A stretch of 57,348 nucleotides of DNA from Willaertia magna (GCA_902984215.1 CADWAF010004461.1:1-57348), one strand, 5' to 3'. Shown: positions 34,101-44,797, counted from the stretch's first letter. The notes: generated by a model from the letters alone, not told the origin. Translations and numbers: made by a program.

Positions 34101-35581
34101 CTTCCCCATATTTTTCCAAAATATCAATAGATTTCAGCATCATCTTTTGATTGATTGAATCTTTATCCTGACTATGAATTTTCTTAACATCTTGTAAAAG
34201 CTTAAAAGCTCCTTCAGCAGAACGAAGCTTTTTAAAGCTCTTATCTATAAATAGGTTTGTTTTTATTTTAATATCCTCACTGTTTTCTCTAAATTGTTTC
34301 ATTAATTCATTCCATTTACTTTGTGCTGTTCTATTAAAAATTATTGAGGCATTATTCTGAAAAGGTATTATTAATTCTTTCAATTTATCCAAAATCTCAT
34401 CTATTCCACTCTCACCAGTTATGTCTAAAAAATTAAATAAAATTTGAAATATTTTCACTTACTTCTTAATTCAGGACCTAGAAAAGATTTATACATTCCA
34501 ATAAAGAGAGATAGTTCCTTTAAATCAAAACATCTATCTATCATATAATCCGATTGCTCAAATAAAGAATCTTTCTCAAAGTGCCATCTTTCATCCTTAC
34601 TTGTATTTTCTATCTTTTCTCTTACTTGAAAATATGTTGTCTTCCATTTTTGTAATACATCAGCTCCTTCTTGCAATTTCCTAGCAAATTCTTGTGGATT
34701 GTTAAATAAATAATTTACATTTAAACTTGACTCTAAATTAATATATTGAGAAACTTTTAAACAAATTTCTTGAGCTATTAGTTCCATTAATGGAATCATT
34801 CTTTTATCTGTATTATAATATCTACTAATAACCCACACCATTCTTATGGCATTCATCATAGAAGGTAAAGTGTCAAAAATTTGTGTCAAAGACCCTCTTG
34901 CTTGAGAAATGTTTTTGAAGTGCCTTTCAAGTGTAGATAAAAATTTTACATTCTCTGTTGATTCATTATATAATTTTGTTAATTCCTGATATTGGTCATC
35001 AAAACCCGGAAGTAATTGTGCATCATAGTATCTGAGTACTTCAAGTGCTGTTTTCACAGGTTTTGTACTTAATTGTTCCCAAATGGTTCCGAGAGAAGCG
35101 TGTCTTGTTCTCCAATAATCAATTTCGGAAAGTGGTCCTTCGCCTTCTCTCTCTTGATTAACTACTTTTTCTAGTAAAGAACTGATGGATTGTGTCCAAT
35201 TGCTCAAACAAGCTTCCAATTTTAAGACAATCTTTAAAACATTTTTTCTTTAATTTTCTTTAAAATTTCTTTAAATACACTTACCTGCTCATCGTCCGCG
35301 GCACTCTTTGGATCATCTATGTGAACGTCTGGCATATCTATTGTTACTTCTCCTGAAATTTGTCTTACCATGTAGCCAACTTGGCTACTGAACTTCTTAA
35401 GGTGGGAAATGAAATCGCTGTTTGTATGAACGGATTGCAGGGTTTCAACCTTACTATTTTCCTCATCTTGGTTTTGTTCTGAAAGAAATGGTATTATCAC
35501 TTCCTGTAAAAGTAAATGTAGTTTAGTAAGCGAAGTTGATCCGTAAAATTTATCATCTTCCTTAGTACTATCTTCACTCAT
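22135..35581 (-). CDS. DNAH10: Axonemal inner-arm dynein heavy chain, DNAH10 / 1-beta type
   Basis: Three exons (35581-35285, 35231-34463, 34424-22135) with introns of 53 and 38 bp, giving 4451 residues (human DNAH10 is about 4470). In order: N-terminal tail domains; AAA1 P-loop GPAGTGKT (about 30130-30160); AAA2 GETQGGKT (about 29290); AAA3 GSSGTAKT (about 28225); AAA4 GVGGSGKQ (about 27170); stalk coiled coil with microtubule-binding tip (about 25.6-26.5 kb); AAA5/6; and a C-terminal domain ending LQGVCITLT. AAA1 also shows GAWGCFDEFNRIDLPVLSV and FITMNPGYAGR. The stretch GLEEQLLNIVVNHERPELEE and the HPNAEIGY and PVYYTS motifs point to the DNAH10 group, a heavy chain of the two-headed I1/f inner arm. 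It drives flagellar bending in the swimming stage. Confidence 0.93.
34425..34462 (-). other. 38-bp intron in the dynein gene
   Basis: GTAAGTG ... TTTTTTAG. Removing it restores ELRNITGESGIDE in frame, in phase 1. The downstream start-like ATG inside the intron is not a true start. It is the shortest intron inferred in the window. Confidence 0.85.
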
Positions 35582-35644
35582 TTTTTAAAATTGTATAAAT
35601 CTGTAAAATTATTGCAAGGCGCCAATTATTTAAATAATTTAAAT

Positions 35645-38278
35645 TTATTGAACATTATCCACATTTTGTTGTTCTTGATTTTGAATTTCACGAGCTCTTC
35701 TTCGTCTTCTGTCCATGTATGCTTGGTTGGTGATAATTAAATGTCTTACAAATACAAGTAAAAGCAAGCCGCCAACTAGTAAGGCTAATAAATAATCTTC
35801 ATAATCAGCAATACTGTCAATAATTGAGCTTTCATCTTCATCTACCACAGGGGTATTATGTTGTATAACTTCCTTTTCTTCAGAACCCTCTTTCCTAATT
35901 AAATGTAGTAAACTATCCTTAACTAAGCTATACCCCCAATGTGCATAAAGCTTTCCTAATGCTAAAATTACAGGAAAATATGCTAAATGGTCAGACTCTG
36001 AAGCCATGTCGTAATAACGTTTGGCCAAATAAAAATCTTGTGGTAATCCCTTTCCATGTTCGTGCATAAATCCAAGATTAAACATTGCTTGAGCATTATT
36101 CATTTCTTTAGCTCTTCTATAGAAATATACACTCTTTTCAAATGATTGCTCAGTATTGGCAATGGAAGGTAAGGAAGAAGAAAGAGCTGAAGTACCGTAA
36201 TAATAATAATCTCCAACCTTTACATAAGCTTCAACGTTTCCTTGCTCAGCTGCTTGTTGATACCACTTAAGGGCTCCCTTAAATTTAATTAATTGACCTT
36301 GTTCTTCGCTTACATCATTAATAATCTCTTCTACACCATATCCTCTATCGTACATAAAGGCTACGTTTGCCTGTGCTACCTCTAGGCCTTGCTCAGCTGC
36401 TTGTTGATATAATATTAAGGCTGTATGTTGATCTTCAGCATCCACATATTTATCAAATGCAGTGTCAACAATATTAGTCCATGAGGCTTTTTCCACAACA
36501 GATTTTAAGAATTTTACAGCAATTTCACAATTTTTTGAGGTTCCTAAACCATATAAATATATTTTTGCCAATTGGTACTTAGATAAAACTTGACCTTGTT
36601 GAGCTGATATTGCAAAATAATGGTGAGCTTGCTTAAAAGACTTTGTAACGCCAAGTCCATTTAAATATAACATTCCTAAATTGTACTGACCCTCTGAATT
36701 TCCTGCAAAGGCACTCTTATTGAAGTACATTGCAGCTAGTGTGTAATCTTTCTCTAAAACAAATTTTCCGTCTTCATCACTTGCTCCATTCATGTACATA
36801 TATCCAAGACCATTTTGTGATGAAGGATCTTTTCTCTCAGCTCCTTTCTTAAAGTATTTGAATGCGGTTTCATTATTCTGTGTAACACCACCAAGACCTT
36901 TCCAATACATATTCCCTAAGGCACCATAAGCCTCAACTTCACCAGCATCAGCTGCCTGTTCAAATAAACGCCTGGCCAACTCTCCATTTTGATCAAAACC
37001 TCTAATTCCATACATTGTAGCATATCCAACAATTAATTTTGAAGAAGAGGAACCCTTACTGGCAGAATATTCATAATATTTCATAACATCATCTTGTGAT
37101 TGTTTGTTTTGAATGGCAACCTCATCTGTTAGTCTTACATGTTCTACGACTGGAGATTTTCCATCTTCAAATTCAGATGAAACAAGGTCGGCTGCTAAGT
37201 TGTAATAATAAGCAGATGTTCTACAGGATTTAGGAACACCATGTCCAAATAAATATCTATATCCAAGTGCAATATGAGAATTAAGATGTCCATCCAATGA
37301 ACTATAAACTAAATTAGTTATTGCTGTTGGTTCATTATTTTCGTGATTAACTTTTTCATCTATGGAACTGTAAATTCTTTGATTTTTGAAATCCATTTCT
37401 TCATATTTACCAAATTTCTTTAACATATAACTTTTAACATTAGCCATATCTTTATCATTAATAAGATTATTACTATAAAATGTGGCAACCTCAAATTGAG
37501 ATGCTGAATTTCCATTCCATGCAGCTAATAAAAAATACATTTTACTTTTCGCAAAATCTCTCACTCCAAATTTATCTGTCTTGTAAACGGTTCCCAAGTT
37601 AAATAGTGCTATATCATTGTGTGGTTCTTCTGAAATAACCTCTTCGTATATTTCTATTGCTCTTTTTACTTCTTCAGGGTCATAATTGTCTAAATCAGGA
37701 TCCAAATGGTTTCTAGCTAAAAGTAATTTCTCAGTGATGACTTCTTCATTTACATTTGGTTTTTTGTTTCTATCTCGCCTCTCTAAGATTTTATTTACTC
37801 TTTCTGCTATTAATCTTCTTCTTAACTTTATATTATTTTTCTTGGTAACCTTACTCTCAATTGTATCTTGTTCTTCCATAAAAGCCGAATAATCGGATGG
37901 TGATTGAATATCCAGTATTTTAACTTCTTTCATTTCCGATGTCTTTTGGGGAAGAGAAATTTTATCTTCGTTAGTTTTAGTAAAGGTTTTTTCCGTATTG
38001 ATGCCAACATTTTCATTTTGATTTATGATATCAATTAATGAATTACCTTGCTTTGCTTTTTCTAAAATTTCCTTTATTTTTGATCTTAAGTCTTCTGGTA
38101 AATCATCCAAATTTGTTTCTTGATCTTCGGGATTTAAAATAATAACTTTCTCTACTTTTATTTCTTTCTCTTCTTTTTCATCTTTCTTTTTTTGGTCTTG
38201 GGATGAAACAAATGCTAATGTACAAATAATAAATATTAAACAAAGTAGAAGGAAAGCCTTAAAGGTGGCTTGTTTCAT
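35645..38278 (-). CDS. SEL1L: SEL1L/HRD3, Sel1-repeat subunit of the ERAD ubiquitin ligase
   Basis: An 877-residue type I membrane protein. Start ATG at 38278 (MKQATFKAFLLL) follows AAAAAA; 12 codons upstream are also open. A signal peptide (about 1-30) leads to an acidic/Lys-rich linker, then roughly a dozen Sel1-like repeats such as AYGALGNMYWKGLGGVTQNNETAFKYF (spread over about 200-780), for example SEGQYNLGMLYLNGLGV and AQANVAFMYDRGYGV. Near the C-terminus there is a membrane helix (LLALLVGGLLLLVFVRHLI) and a short Arg-rich cytosolic tail. In other eukaryotes it holds HRD1 and recruits misfolded ER proteins. Orthology to SEL1L/HRD3 rests on the topology and repeat layout. Confidence 0.88.
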   Translation of the reverse strand: MKQATFKAFLLLCLIFIICTLAFVSSQDQKKKDEKEEKEIKVEKVIILNPEDQETNLDDLPEDLRSKIKEILEKAKQGNSLIDIINQNENVGINTEKTFTKTNEDKISLPQKTSEMKEVKILDIQSPSDYSAFMEEQDTIESKVTKKNNIKLRRRLIAERVNKILERRDRNKKPNVNEEVITEKLLLARNHLDPDLDNYDPEEVKRAIEIYEEVISEEPHNDIALFNLGTVYKTDKFGVRDFAKSKMYFLLAAWNGNSASQFEVATFYSNNLINDKDMANVKSYMLKKFGKYEEMDFKNQRIYSSIDEKVNHENNEPTAITNLVYSSLDGHLNSHIALGYRYLFGHGVPKSCRTSAYYYNLAADLVSSEFEDGKSPVVEHVRLTDEVAIQNKQSQDDVMKYYEYSASKGSSSSKLIVGYATMYGIRGFDQNGELARRLFEQAADAGEVEAYGALGNMYWKGLGGVTQNNETAFKYFKKGAERKDPSSQNGLGYMYMNGASDEDGKFVLEKDYTLAAMYFNKSAFAGNSEGQYNLGMLYLNGLGVTKSFKQAHHYFAISAQQGQVLSKYQLAKIYLYGLGTSKNCEIAVKFLKSVVEKASWTNIVDTAFDKYVDAEDQHTALILYQQAAEQGLEVAQANVAFMYDRGYGVEEIINDVSEEQGQLIKFKGALKWYQQAAEQGNVEAYVKVGDYYYYGTSALSSSLPSIANTEQSFEKSVYFYRRAKEMNNAQAMFNLGFMHEHGKGLPQDFYLAKRYYDMASESDHLAYFPVILALGKLYAHWGYSLVKDSLLHLIRKEGSEEKEVIQHNTPVVDEDESSIIDSIADYEDYLLALLVGGLLLLVFVRHLIITNQAYMDRRRRRAREIQNQEQQNVDNVQ

Positions 38279-38419
38279 TTTTTTTATTTTTTGATTTGAG
38301 AAAGCTTCGAACACGTGTTTTGAGTACTTTTATGTTAAGGCATTGAATAAATATTTAACAAATACATGTATATTAAACGAAATAATTGTTATATCATTTA
38401 CAATAAATGAAAAAATAAT

Positions 38420-39091
38420 CTAATTAGTTTTCTTCTTGTTTACTCTTTCAATTACATCTGCAAAGTCTGTGTTTTCAGATTGACTTGTACTATCAATAAC
38501 TGAACTAATAGATTCAATTTCATCATTAGTGAGGTCACAATCTCTAGCTTTTAACATTGCAACATAATTCTTGGCACAATGCTTAAACAAATCTTTCTTT
38601 GGTTTGTTATTTTTCTCATCATCGAAATCGGGAATATCTTCAACAACCACCATAACCTTATTCAAATAACTACACATCAAATGCCAGTTCTGTCCATCTT
38701 TAACTTCCTTACTCTTTTCTGTTATTGTTTTTTTCAAAGCAGTAAGACAAGGTTTCACACGTTTAAACGCATAATTATCTCTATTTGATCCATATCTTGA
38801 ATAAGGGAAAGCTTTATTAACATTACTTAATTCTTTTTTAATATCTTCTATTACGTGATCTATATTTTGGTCAGGACAAATTTGTAAAACATCAGCCTCC
38901 AGACTATCATATTTATCTGGGAATTGTGTTTGTAATTTTTCGGTAATAATTTCAATAATTTGATCCTTTTCTAACGAAGCTAGTTTCTTTGCTAAATTAA
39001 CTGCCTTTTTCTTCTTTGTAGAACCTCCCGATGAGGAAGATGGTGTAGATTTTCTCTTCTTTGTGGTTCCCTCTTCAGTTGACGATGACAT
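38420..39091 (-). CDS. Cut8/STS1-like nuclear proteasome tethering factor
   Basis: A 223-residue protein with a Ser/Lys-rich N-terminus (KKRKSTPSSSSGG, STKKKK), a likely nuclear signal, and an all-helical body. The stretch AFPYSRYGSNRDNYAFKRVKPCL, after a QICPDQNIDHVIEDI segment, resembles Cut8/Sts1, which anchors 26S proteasomes in the nucleus in yeasts. The family call is from remembered motifs and is moderate. The start ATG at 39091 follows AAAAAAA; an open extension of 29 codons upstream is poorly supported. It sits head-to-head with the acyloxyacyl hydrolase gene (230 bp apart). Confidence 0.6.
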   Translation of the reverse strand: MSSSTEEGTTKKRKSTPSSSSGGSTKKKKAVNLAKKLASLEKDQIIEIITEKLQTQFPDKYDSLEADVLQICPDQNIDHVIEDIKKELSNVNKAFPYSRYGSNRDNYAFKRVKPCLTALKKTITEKSKEVKDGQNWHLMCSYLNKVMVVVEDIPDFDDEKNNKPKKDLFKHCAKNYVAMLKARDCDLTNDEIESISSVIDSTSQSENTDFADVIERVNKKKTN

Positions 39092-39321
39092 TTTTTTGTA
39101 ATGGTTTAAGCCAAAATTACAGTATTTGAGAATTAGCAAGAGGAATCCTTCAGTTTTTCTTAGTTGTCTATCATCCATGGCTAGCCATCATGTTTTGTAA
39201 CACAAAGCAATTTAAAATTTGCTTGGTTCGGATAAAAGTACAGTATTTCATTCTTTACAACCCTGTTTCCTGAATATTCAAAAATTGCAGGATCCAAAAA
39301 AATAAAACGACATCTATTATA

Positions 39322-41026
39322 ATGATAAGAAATTTTGTGTTAGCAGTTCTATTGATCTGCAGTCTTCTTATCGGTACACTATCTGTACCAACATTTGCTG
39401 CCGGTAAAGCAAGCGAATGTGTTGGTTGTACAATTGTCTTTCGTTCTATTGAACTTTATGTAAATTCAAAACAACAAAATATTGAAAAATCATTAGAAGA
39501 ATGGTGTGGATTTTTACCTGGAGAATTATCTTCTATTTGTAAATTAATTGTTAGATTTGAAGGAAGTACTATTATTAAAGCTTTAGAAAACAAAGAAACA
39601 CCTGATGTTATTTGTCGTCAATTAACAATTTGTGAAGATTTCAAACAATGTACTTTATTCACTTCATCTACAACAAAGGCATCAACAAAAACATTTAAAA
39701 GAGAAAGTAAGGTTGGAAGTTGGTGGTTAGATTTAATTAAGAAATTTATTGAGCCATTCTTTAATACATTTGATAATCACATTCCATTAACTGATTCAGA
39801 TGGTGATTCACATTCTCCTTCCATTAATTTTGGATTTAGAGGATATGCATGGAGAGGTCAAGATTGTAATGATCATGATGGAAATATCTATCCTGGAAGA
39901 AAATCATCTAAATATCCATCTTCAACTGATCACAATTGTAATGGAATTTATGGAAATGATCCAGTTACTGGAAAGAGTTATGAAGATTTATGGTGTAATA
40001 ATACTATCACAGTTAATAGAGGTGTTGCTGTTTTAGGTGATTCATTAAGTGCACATTTTAGAATTCCTCCACAAATATTTGATCCTAGATATATGAATGC
40101 AAATACTTTTAAACAAGTTTTTAGTGTTTTAGATTTAGAGATTGATTGGCCAATGCTTTCTTGGGGAACTGCTTTCTTAAATGATAGTTATTCTTTCTTA
40201 ACACCTGGACCATCTAGTTCAATTTATAAATATATGAGAAATAATAATAGATGTATTCATAGAGATTATATTAATGTTAGTGTTAATGGTGCTAGAACTG
40301 GTGGTATGAAAGATATTATTAAAACATTTAAAAGAAATCAATTGAATGATAATCCAATGTTAGTTTTTTATTCTCTTGTTGGAAATGGTAAGTTAATTAT
40401 TTATTTTTTAATTATTGACATTTTTGTAAAAAGATGTTTGTAATCCTGCACATACTTTTGATAAGTTTACTTCACCAGAAGAGTTTGAACAAAATGTTGT
40501 GACTGCAATGAATTATTTAGATACAGTATTACCTGCAAATTCTTATGTTGCATTTATTGGTCTTGCTCAAGGTGGATATTTATATCAAACTTTACAAAAT
40601 GAAACTCATCCATTAGGTGTCAAATACCCACAAATGTATGATTACTTGAATTGTATGGGTTCAAATCCTTGTTGGGGATGGATGAATACTAATCAAACTA
40701 TTCGTGATATCACTAGTCAACATGCTGCATTGTTGTCTACCGTTTACAACAAAATTATTCAAAAGTATACTTTCAAAAACTTTAAGATGATTTATCATGA
40801 TTTCCCATTGTATGAAGTTTTAGCTATTTGGGTTGATAAATATAATGGTCAACCAAAGGATTTAATTGAACCTTTTGATGGTTTTCATTTAAGTCAACCT
40901 GGTCAATCATTAATGGCAGATGTTTTGTGGAATTGGTTATCTAAAGAGCATCCTGAAGTTATAGGATCACCAAACCCTTTCAACAAAAATATTCAACAAA
41001 AATTTGGTCAACAAGGAGGATACTAA
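39322..41026 (+). CDS. AOAH: Acyloxyacyl hydrolase (saposin B plus SGNH lipase)
   Basis: Two exons, 39322-40387 and 40434-41026, with a 46-bp intron (GTAAGT...AAAAG), giving 552 residues (human AOAH 575). A signal peptide (about 1-27) precedes a saposin-B region with ECVGC and six-Cys spacing (about 31-110), then Asp-rich calcium motifs (DSDGD at 158-162, NDHDGN at about 183). The SGNH hydrolase has GDSLSAHF with nucleophile Ser241, NGARTGG, an Asn block LVGNDVCN across the splice junction, and DGFHLSQPG with Asp504/His507. The family removes secondary acyl chains from lipid A of bacterial lipopolysaccharide. In a bacteria-eating amoeba it probably works in phagolysosomes. Confidence 0.93.
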
Positions 41027-41115
41027 TTAGTTACAATTAATTGTACAATAAACTAACAATTCATCCTCAATAACTTTTCTTTCTAGTAGTTTTAAATAAT
41101 AAAAGCCTAAAAGAT

Positions 41116-42036
41116 TTATTTATTTAACTTTGCTGCTAATCTCTTCTTAATTCCAAGTAAAGTAGACTTTGCATAATTCATTAAAATTGATTCTGGAATT
41201 AAAGACATAATAGAAACAGCAAGGTCATGTGGCCACCAAGTTAAAGCTAATCCATAACTTAAAAGAGGACATCCAATCTTATCAATAGTTGCTCTTGCAT
41301 AATCAACAGCTTCAGGTTTCATTAAAGATGCTTTCTTAATCATAGTCATGTCAGATTTAACCCACATAGGACTTAAACCATAAATTGAAATCTTTGGGAA
41401 TTCATATTTCAAAGCAACACTTAAAGTATTAATGAAAGATTTAGTTGCAGCATAAACAGATAAAACAGGTGTTGGATATACAGCAGTATAACTAGATAAA
41501 TTTAAGATTGCACCTCTTTCTTCCATCTTTTCAGGTAAAATTGCTCTAGTAACACTAATAACGGAATGCATATTAACTTTAACTAACTTATCAAAATCGG
41601 ATTCAGGTTGTTCATTAAAGAAGAATGGCATGTTATCAGTATTATTGACACCTACATTGTTAACAGCAACAGCTAACTTTTCATTGCCAATTGCTTCTTG
41701 AAGTTTTGTAACAATTGTAGATCTATCATCCTTTTCGAAATCAATAATAACAATCTTAATTTGAACACCTGTATACTTGTTTTGAATTTCTTGTTTTAAT
41801 TTGTTAGCCTTTTCTTCATTTCTAACAGCTAAAATTAAATTAGCTCCTCTTCTTGCAAATTCTCTAACAAATCCTTCACCGATACCTGCAGTAGCTCCGG
41901 TAACTAAAACCCATTTACCTCTATAATTTACGCTATTCTTGTAAATAAAGTGAATATAAACAAAGGAAACAACTTTCTTTAAAATTAAACCCAAGAGGAT
42001 GAGTCCCAAGCCACAACATAAACTACAAAAGACCAT
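41116..42036 (-). CDS. HSD17B12: Very-long-chain 3-oxoacyl-CoA reductase (short-chain dehydrogenase)
   Basis: A 306-residue SDR. An N-terminal membrane helix (about 1-28) is followed by the NAD(P) motif TGATAGIGEGF, NNVGVN, NLSSYTAVYPTP and the catalytic YAATK, with SPMWVKSDMT after it. This pattern, with the N-terminal anchor, is that of KAR/HSD17B12/LET-767 enzymes of the ER, which reduce 3-ketoacyl-CoA in fatty-acid elongation. A steroid-type activity cannot be excluded. The start ATG is at 42036 (MVFCSLCC), five codons inside an open frame that has no earlier ATG. It shares a 71-bp divergent promoter with SEM1. Confidence 0.85.
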   Translation of the reverse strand: MVFCSLCCGLGLILLGLILKKVVSFVYIHFIYKNSVNYRGKWVLVTGATAGIGEGFVREFARRGANLILAVRNEEKANKLKQEIQNKYTGVQIKIVIIDFEKDDRSTIVTKLQEAIGNEKLAVAVNNVGVNNTDNMPFFFNEQPESDFDKLVKVNMHSVISVTRAILPEKMEERGAILNLSSYTAVYPTPVLSVYAATKSFINTLSVALKYEFPKISIYGLSPMWVKSDMTMIKKASLMKPEAVDYARATIDKIGCPLLSYGLALTWWPHDLAVSIMSLIPESILMNYAKSTLLGIKKRLAAKLNK

Positions 42037-42107
42037 TATTATTTTTTTCACAAAGGAATTTGAACGCTAAAAATAAAAAATAAATTAAAAATTTAGATAG
42101 GAAAAAA

Positions 42108-42422
42108 ATGTCAGAAAGTCAAAAGAGAGAAGATACAACTCTACCAACAAAAGGCGATGAAGTTTCACTAAATGAACAAGATGTTTTAGAAGATGATGAA
42201 TTTGAAGAATTTGAAGATGAAAGTAAGTAAGGAATTAAAGATTTGTAAGCCTTAATTTTCCGATCAATTTTTTTATGATTAGACTGGGATACTCAACAAC
42301 AATCTGAAGAACAAGAACAATTAGAATGGGAGGAAGATTGGGATGACGAAGATGTTGATGATTTTTCAAAACAATTAAGAGAAGAATTAAAAAGACATGA
42401 AATGACGGATGAAACAGTTTAA
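42108..42422 (+). CDS. SEM1: 26S proteasome lid subunit SEM1/DSS1
   Basis: Two small exons, 42108-42222 and 42283-42422, with a 60-bp intron (GTAAGT...TTAG), give 84 residues. The acidic blocks LEDDEFEEFEDE-NWD and EWEEDWDDEDVDDFSKQLREELKRH match the two conserved Asp/Glu/Trp ubiquitin-binding motifs and the C-terminal helix of DSS1. It is a disordered subunit of the proteasome lid, and also a partner of BRCA2-type and TREX-2 complexes in other eukaryotes. The N-terminus is longer than the human form (about 70 residues). The start ATG follows AAAAAAA. Confidence 0.93.
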
Positions 42423-42579
42423 ATTATTTTTTTTTTACAATAATTTTATTATTATTAAGCTTATTGACTTCTTGTATTGTAAATAAAACAGATTTTGTAT
42501 AATAAGAGAAGATTGACAAATTAATTACTAGATTGAGTTTAAATATTTAAAATAATTTGATCAATTAGAATTTATAACT

Positions 42580-44072
42580 TTAATCAGTGTAAGGGACATG
42601 ATAACTCTTTACATTATCCTCTTCTTCCTTTAATTTACTTCTTCTTAACCATTCATTAGATGGAGAAATAGTTTCAAAGTTAGAAAAAAGAGTTTCATAT
42701 CCAGATCTATTAGTGGAATTGTAATTGCTATTATTATTTGCTTTTGGTGGTGTTAGTGTGTTACTTCCAATAATAGAAGTAGATAATTTACTTGAAAATA
42801 AACCAGGTGGAGGTACATCACTACTATCGGATTGTTGACTGGTGTTTGATTGAAAACTTGTAGATGTCACACTTTTTGGTGTTGTTTGGATAGTAAATTC
42901 TGCAATCATATTTTCTTCCTCCAAATTTTCAGTATCTACATCATATTGTATAACCTCCTCTACTGATACGTTCATTGTTGAATCGAAATAATTTGTTTTC
43001 TTATTTGCTAATTGTGGTGATATTGGTTTAAATAAGGATTTAATTTTAATACTATCTTTAAGGTTAAAGGCAAACTCTTTTGGAACAGTTATTTGATTTT
43101 TCCACTTATCTCCATACTTAAAAACATTTTCAATTTCTTTCTTTCTGTTTCTCGCAATCCTTTGCCTCTGTATGAATTCATCAAATCCAACAGGTTCAAT
43201 TATTCCCTCATCTTTTGTCGAGACTGCAGGAGAGGAACGGGAAGATTGTGGTCTGTTTAACACTGGACTGAAAGTGCATCCCTCAAGTTCCTTATTTTCC
43301 AATTCAATCTTTTCTTTTGCAATTTTGAGTTTTCTCTTCTTATCCCATACAGCCCCTCTATCAACAATAGATTTACCGTTAAAACTAGACAAGTTGCTAG
43401 CCTTAGTTATTGTTTTAGAAACGTTAGGGGAGAAAGTACAACCTTCCAGCTCTTTATCAACAAGTTCTTTTTTCTTATTTTCTAGCTTTTTCTTAGTTTT
43501 TGATGATCGTTTATACATGTCATTAACTCTTTGCTCAAAAGTTTCAAACTTATTTTTCTCAGCATCAATAATTACGGATTTTTTACATATTTGAGGTTTG
43601 AAAGAGTAAGGAGATTCACATGAGGAATTGCTCTTATTGAAAGGAGACAGTAATCTCTCTCTAGAAGACATTGGTAGTTTGTTTGCAATTTCCAGTGATA
43701 AACTATTTAGTTCAGGAGAGAAAGTGTTTCTGTTTTCATTTGTGTTAATGCTGTTATATAAATTAGATTCTGACTGTCTTCTTTCCAGTTCTTTTTGTTT
43801 TCTAAGGTCATCCATTCTAAAATTTAAATCATATAATCTATCCAATGCGCTACCTTCCCTTAACTGATTAGCTAGTTTTAAAGTTAATTTTTCATTTTCA
43901 CCATGTTCATTATTAGACCAATGATAATTATTAGAAGAATAATCATTAACAGGTTTTCTTCTACTTTTTATTTCTTGAATTAGCTTTAGTGTTCTAGGAT
44001 TTAACTTAGGAGAGCTAAAAATTTACAACAACAAATAAGACACTTAAATACTTACTCATCTAGTTGGCTCAT
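42580..44072 (-). CDS. Cilium/centriole-type protein with TFSP motifs
   Basis: Two exons: a 17-bp first exon (44072-44056, MSQLD) and 44014-42580, with a 41-bp intron (GTAAGT...TTTTAG), giving 483 residues. The motif (C)TFSP-x-(L/V) recurs: NTFSPELN, GCTFSPNVS and GCTFSPVLN, the last two preceded by KELE and basic coiled-coil stretches. Such TF-x-P repeats are frequent in uncharacterised basal-body and flagellar proteins of protists. No enzyme domain was seen. The Ser/Asn-rich C-terminus looks disordered. It lies directly downstream of IFT22 on the same strand (66 bp), which fits a flagellar role but does not prove it. Confidence 0.6.
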
Positions 44073-44138
44073 TTTTTATTTTACGATTTACAGTGTTCGT
44101 TACACTTAATTTTCACATCACTCCTGTAATTTCAAGGG

Positions 44139-44672
44139 TTAAAGTACTGTATTTTCAATAGCGTCTTTACTTTCTTTCACAGCAACTGCTATTAATTTAT
44201 CAAACGAACCAAATATCTTATCTCTATCGGGGGTGTCAAGGTTTGTAGTAAGTACAGGTATTTTAGAAAGAGTTTTAGGTAGTTTTGTATTATTCATACT
44301 TTCCTTAGTATATTCTTCTGAAGATAAGCAATGTGCAAATACCAAACAGTTATCGGACTTAAAAGTTTTATACCAGAATTCAATTTCTTTCAAATGATTT
44401 ACATTAGAGGGGTTATACACTAAAATACATCCAGCCATGTCTTTTATTATAGCTGGCCAACAGTTCTCAAAATTTCTATCTCCCCCAACATCCCATAGCT
44501 CAATAGGTATTTTCTCTGTTGTTGATATTTCCCTTTCCAGTTCGCTTATTCTTAAACCTATAGTGGGTCTGTATTCCGATCCTAAGAATGAATTAAAACC
44601 AGATAAATAATTTACAATACAAGTTTTTCCAGATCTTGACGGACCAGCTACAACTATTTTAATTACATCCAT
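44139..44672 (-). CDS. IFT22: IFT22 (RABL5), small-GTPase-like intraflagellar transport protein
   Basis: A 177-residue protein with P-loop GPSRSGKT (10-17), RPTIGLRI in place of switch I, and IELWDVGGDRNFENCWPAI with a WDxGGD G3 motif. The ELWD-GGD-FE-CWPA-KD core, the VYNPSNVNHLKEIEFWY segment, the lack of a normal NKxD G4 (LVFAHCLS) and the missing C-terminal prenyl cysteine set this apart from Rabs and match IFT22, part of the IFT-B core. It would act in flagellum assembly. The start follows AAAAAATGG. Confidence 0.9.
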   Translation of the reverse strand: MDVIKIVVAGPSRSGKTCIVNYLSGFNSFLGSEYRPTIGLRISELEREISTTEKIPIELWDVGGDRNFENCWPAIIKDMAGCILVYNPSNVNHLKEIEFWYKTFKSDNCLVFAHCLSSEEYTKESMNNTKLPKTLSKIPVLTTNLDTPDRDKIFGSFDKLIAVAVKESKDAIENTVL

Positions 44673-44797
44673 TTTTTAATTTTGTTTTACACTTTAGTTC
44701 AGAATTGCGGACTCAAAAATTAAAAATTATTTTGGAAGTATTTAAGAAAAAGTTATTTTGTTGGTTTGTGAATGTGGATGCTTTATTTACCTTACAA

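Noticed and set aside
35219..35219. Separate gene starting within the dynein N-terminus
   Set aside because: The frame has no ATG there, and a 53-bp intron (35232-35284) joins it to the upstream exon starting MSEDSTKED.
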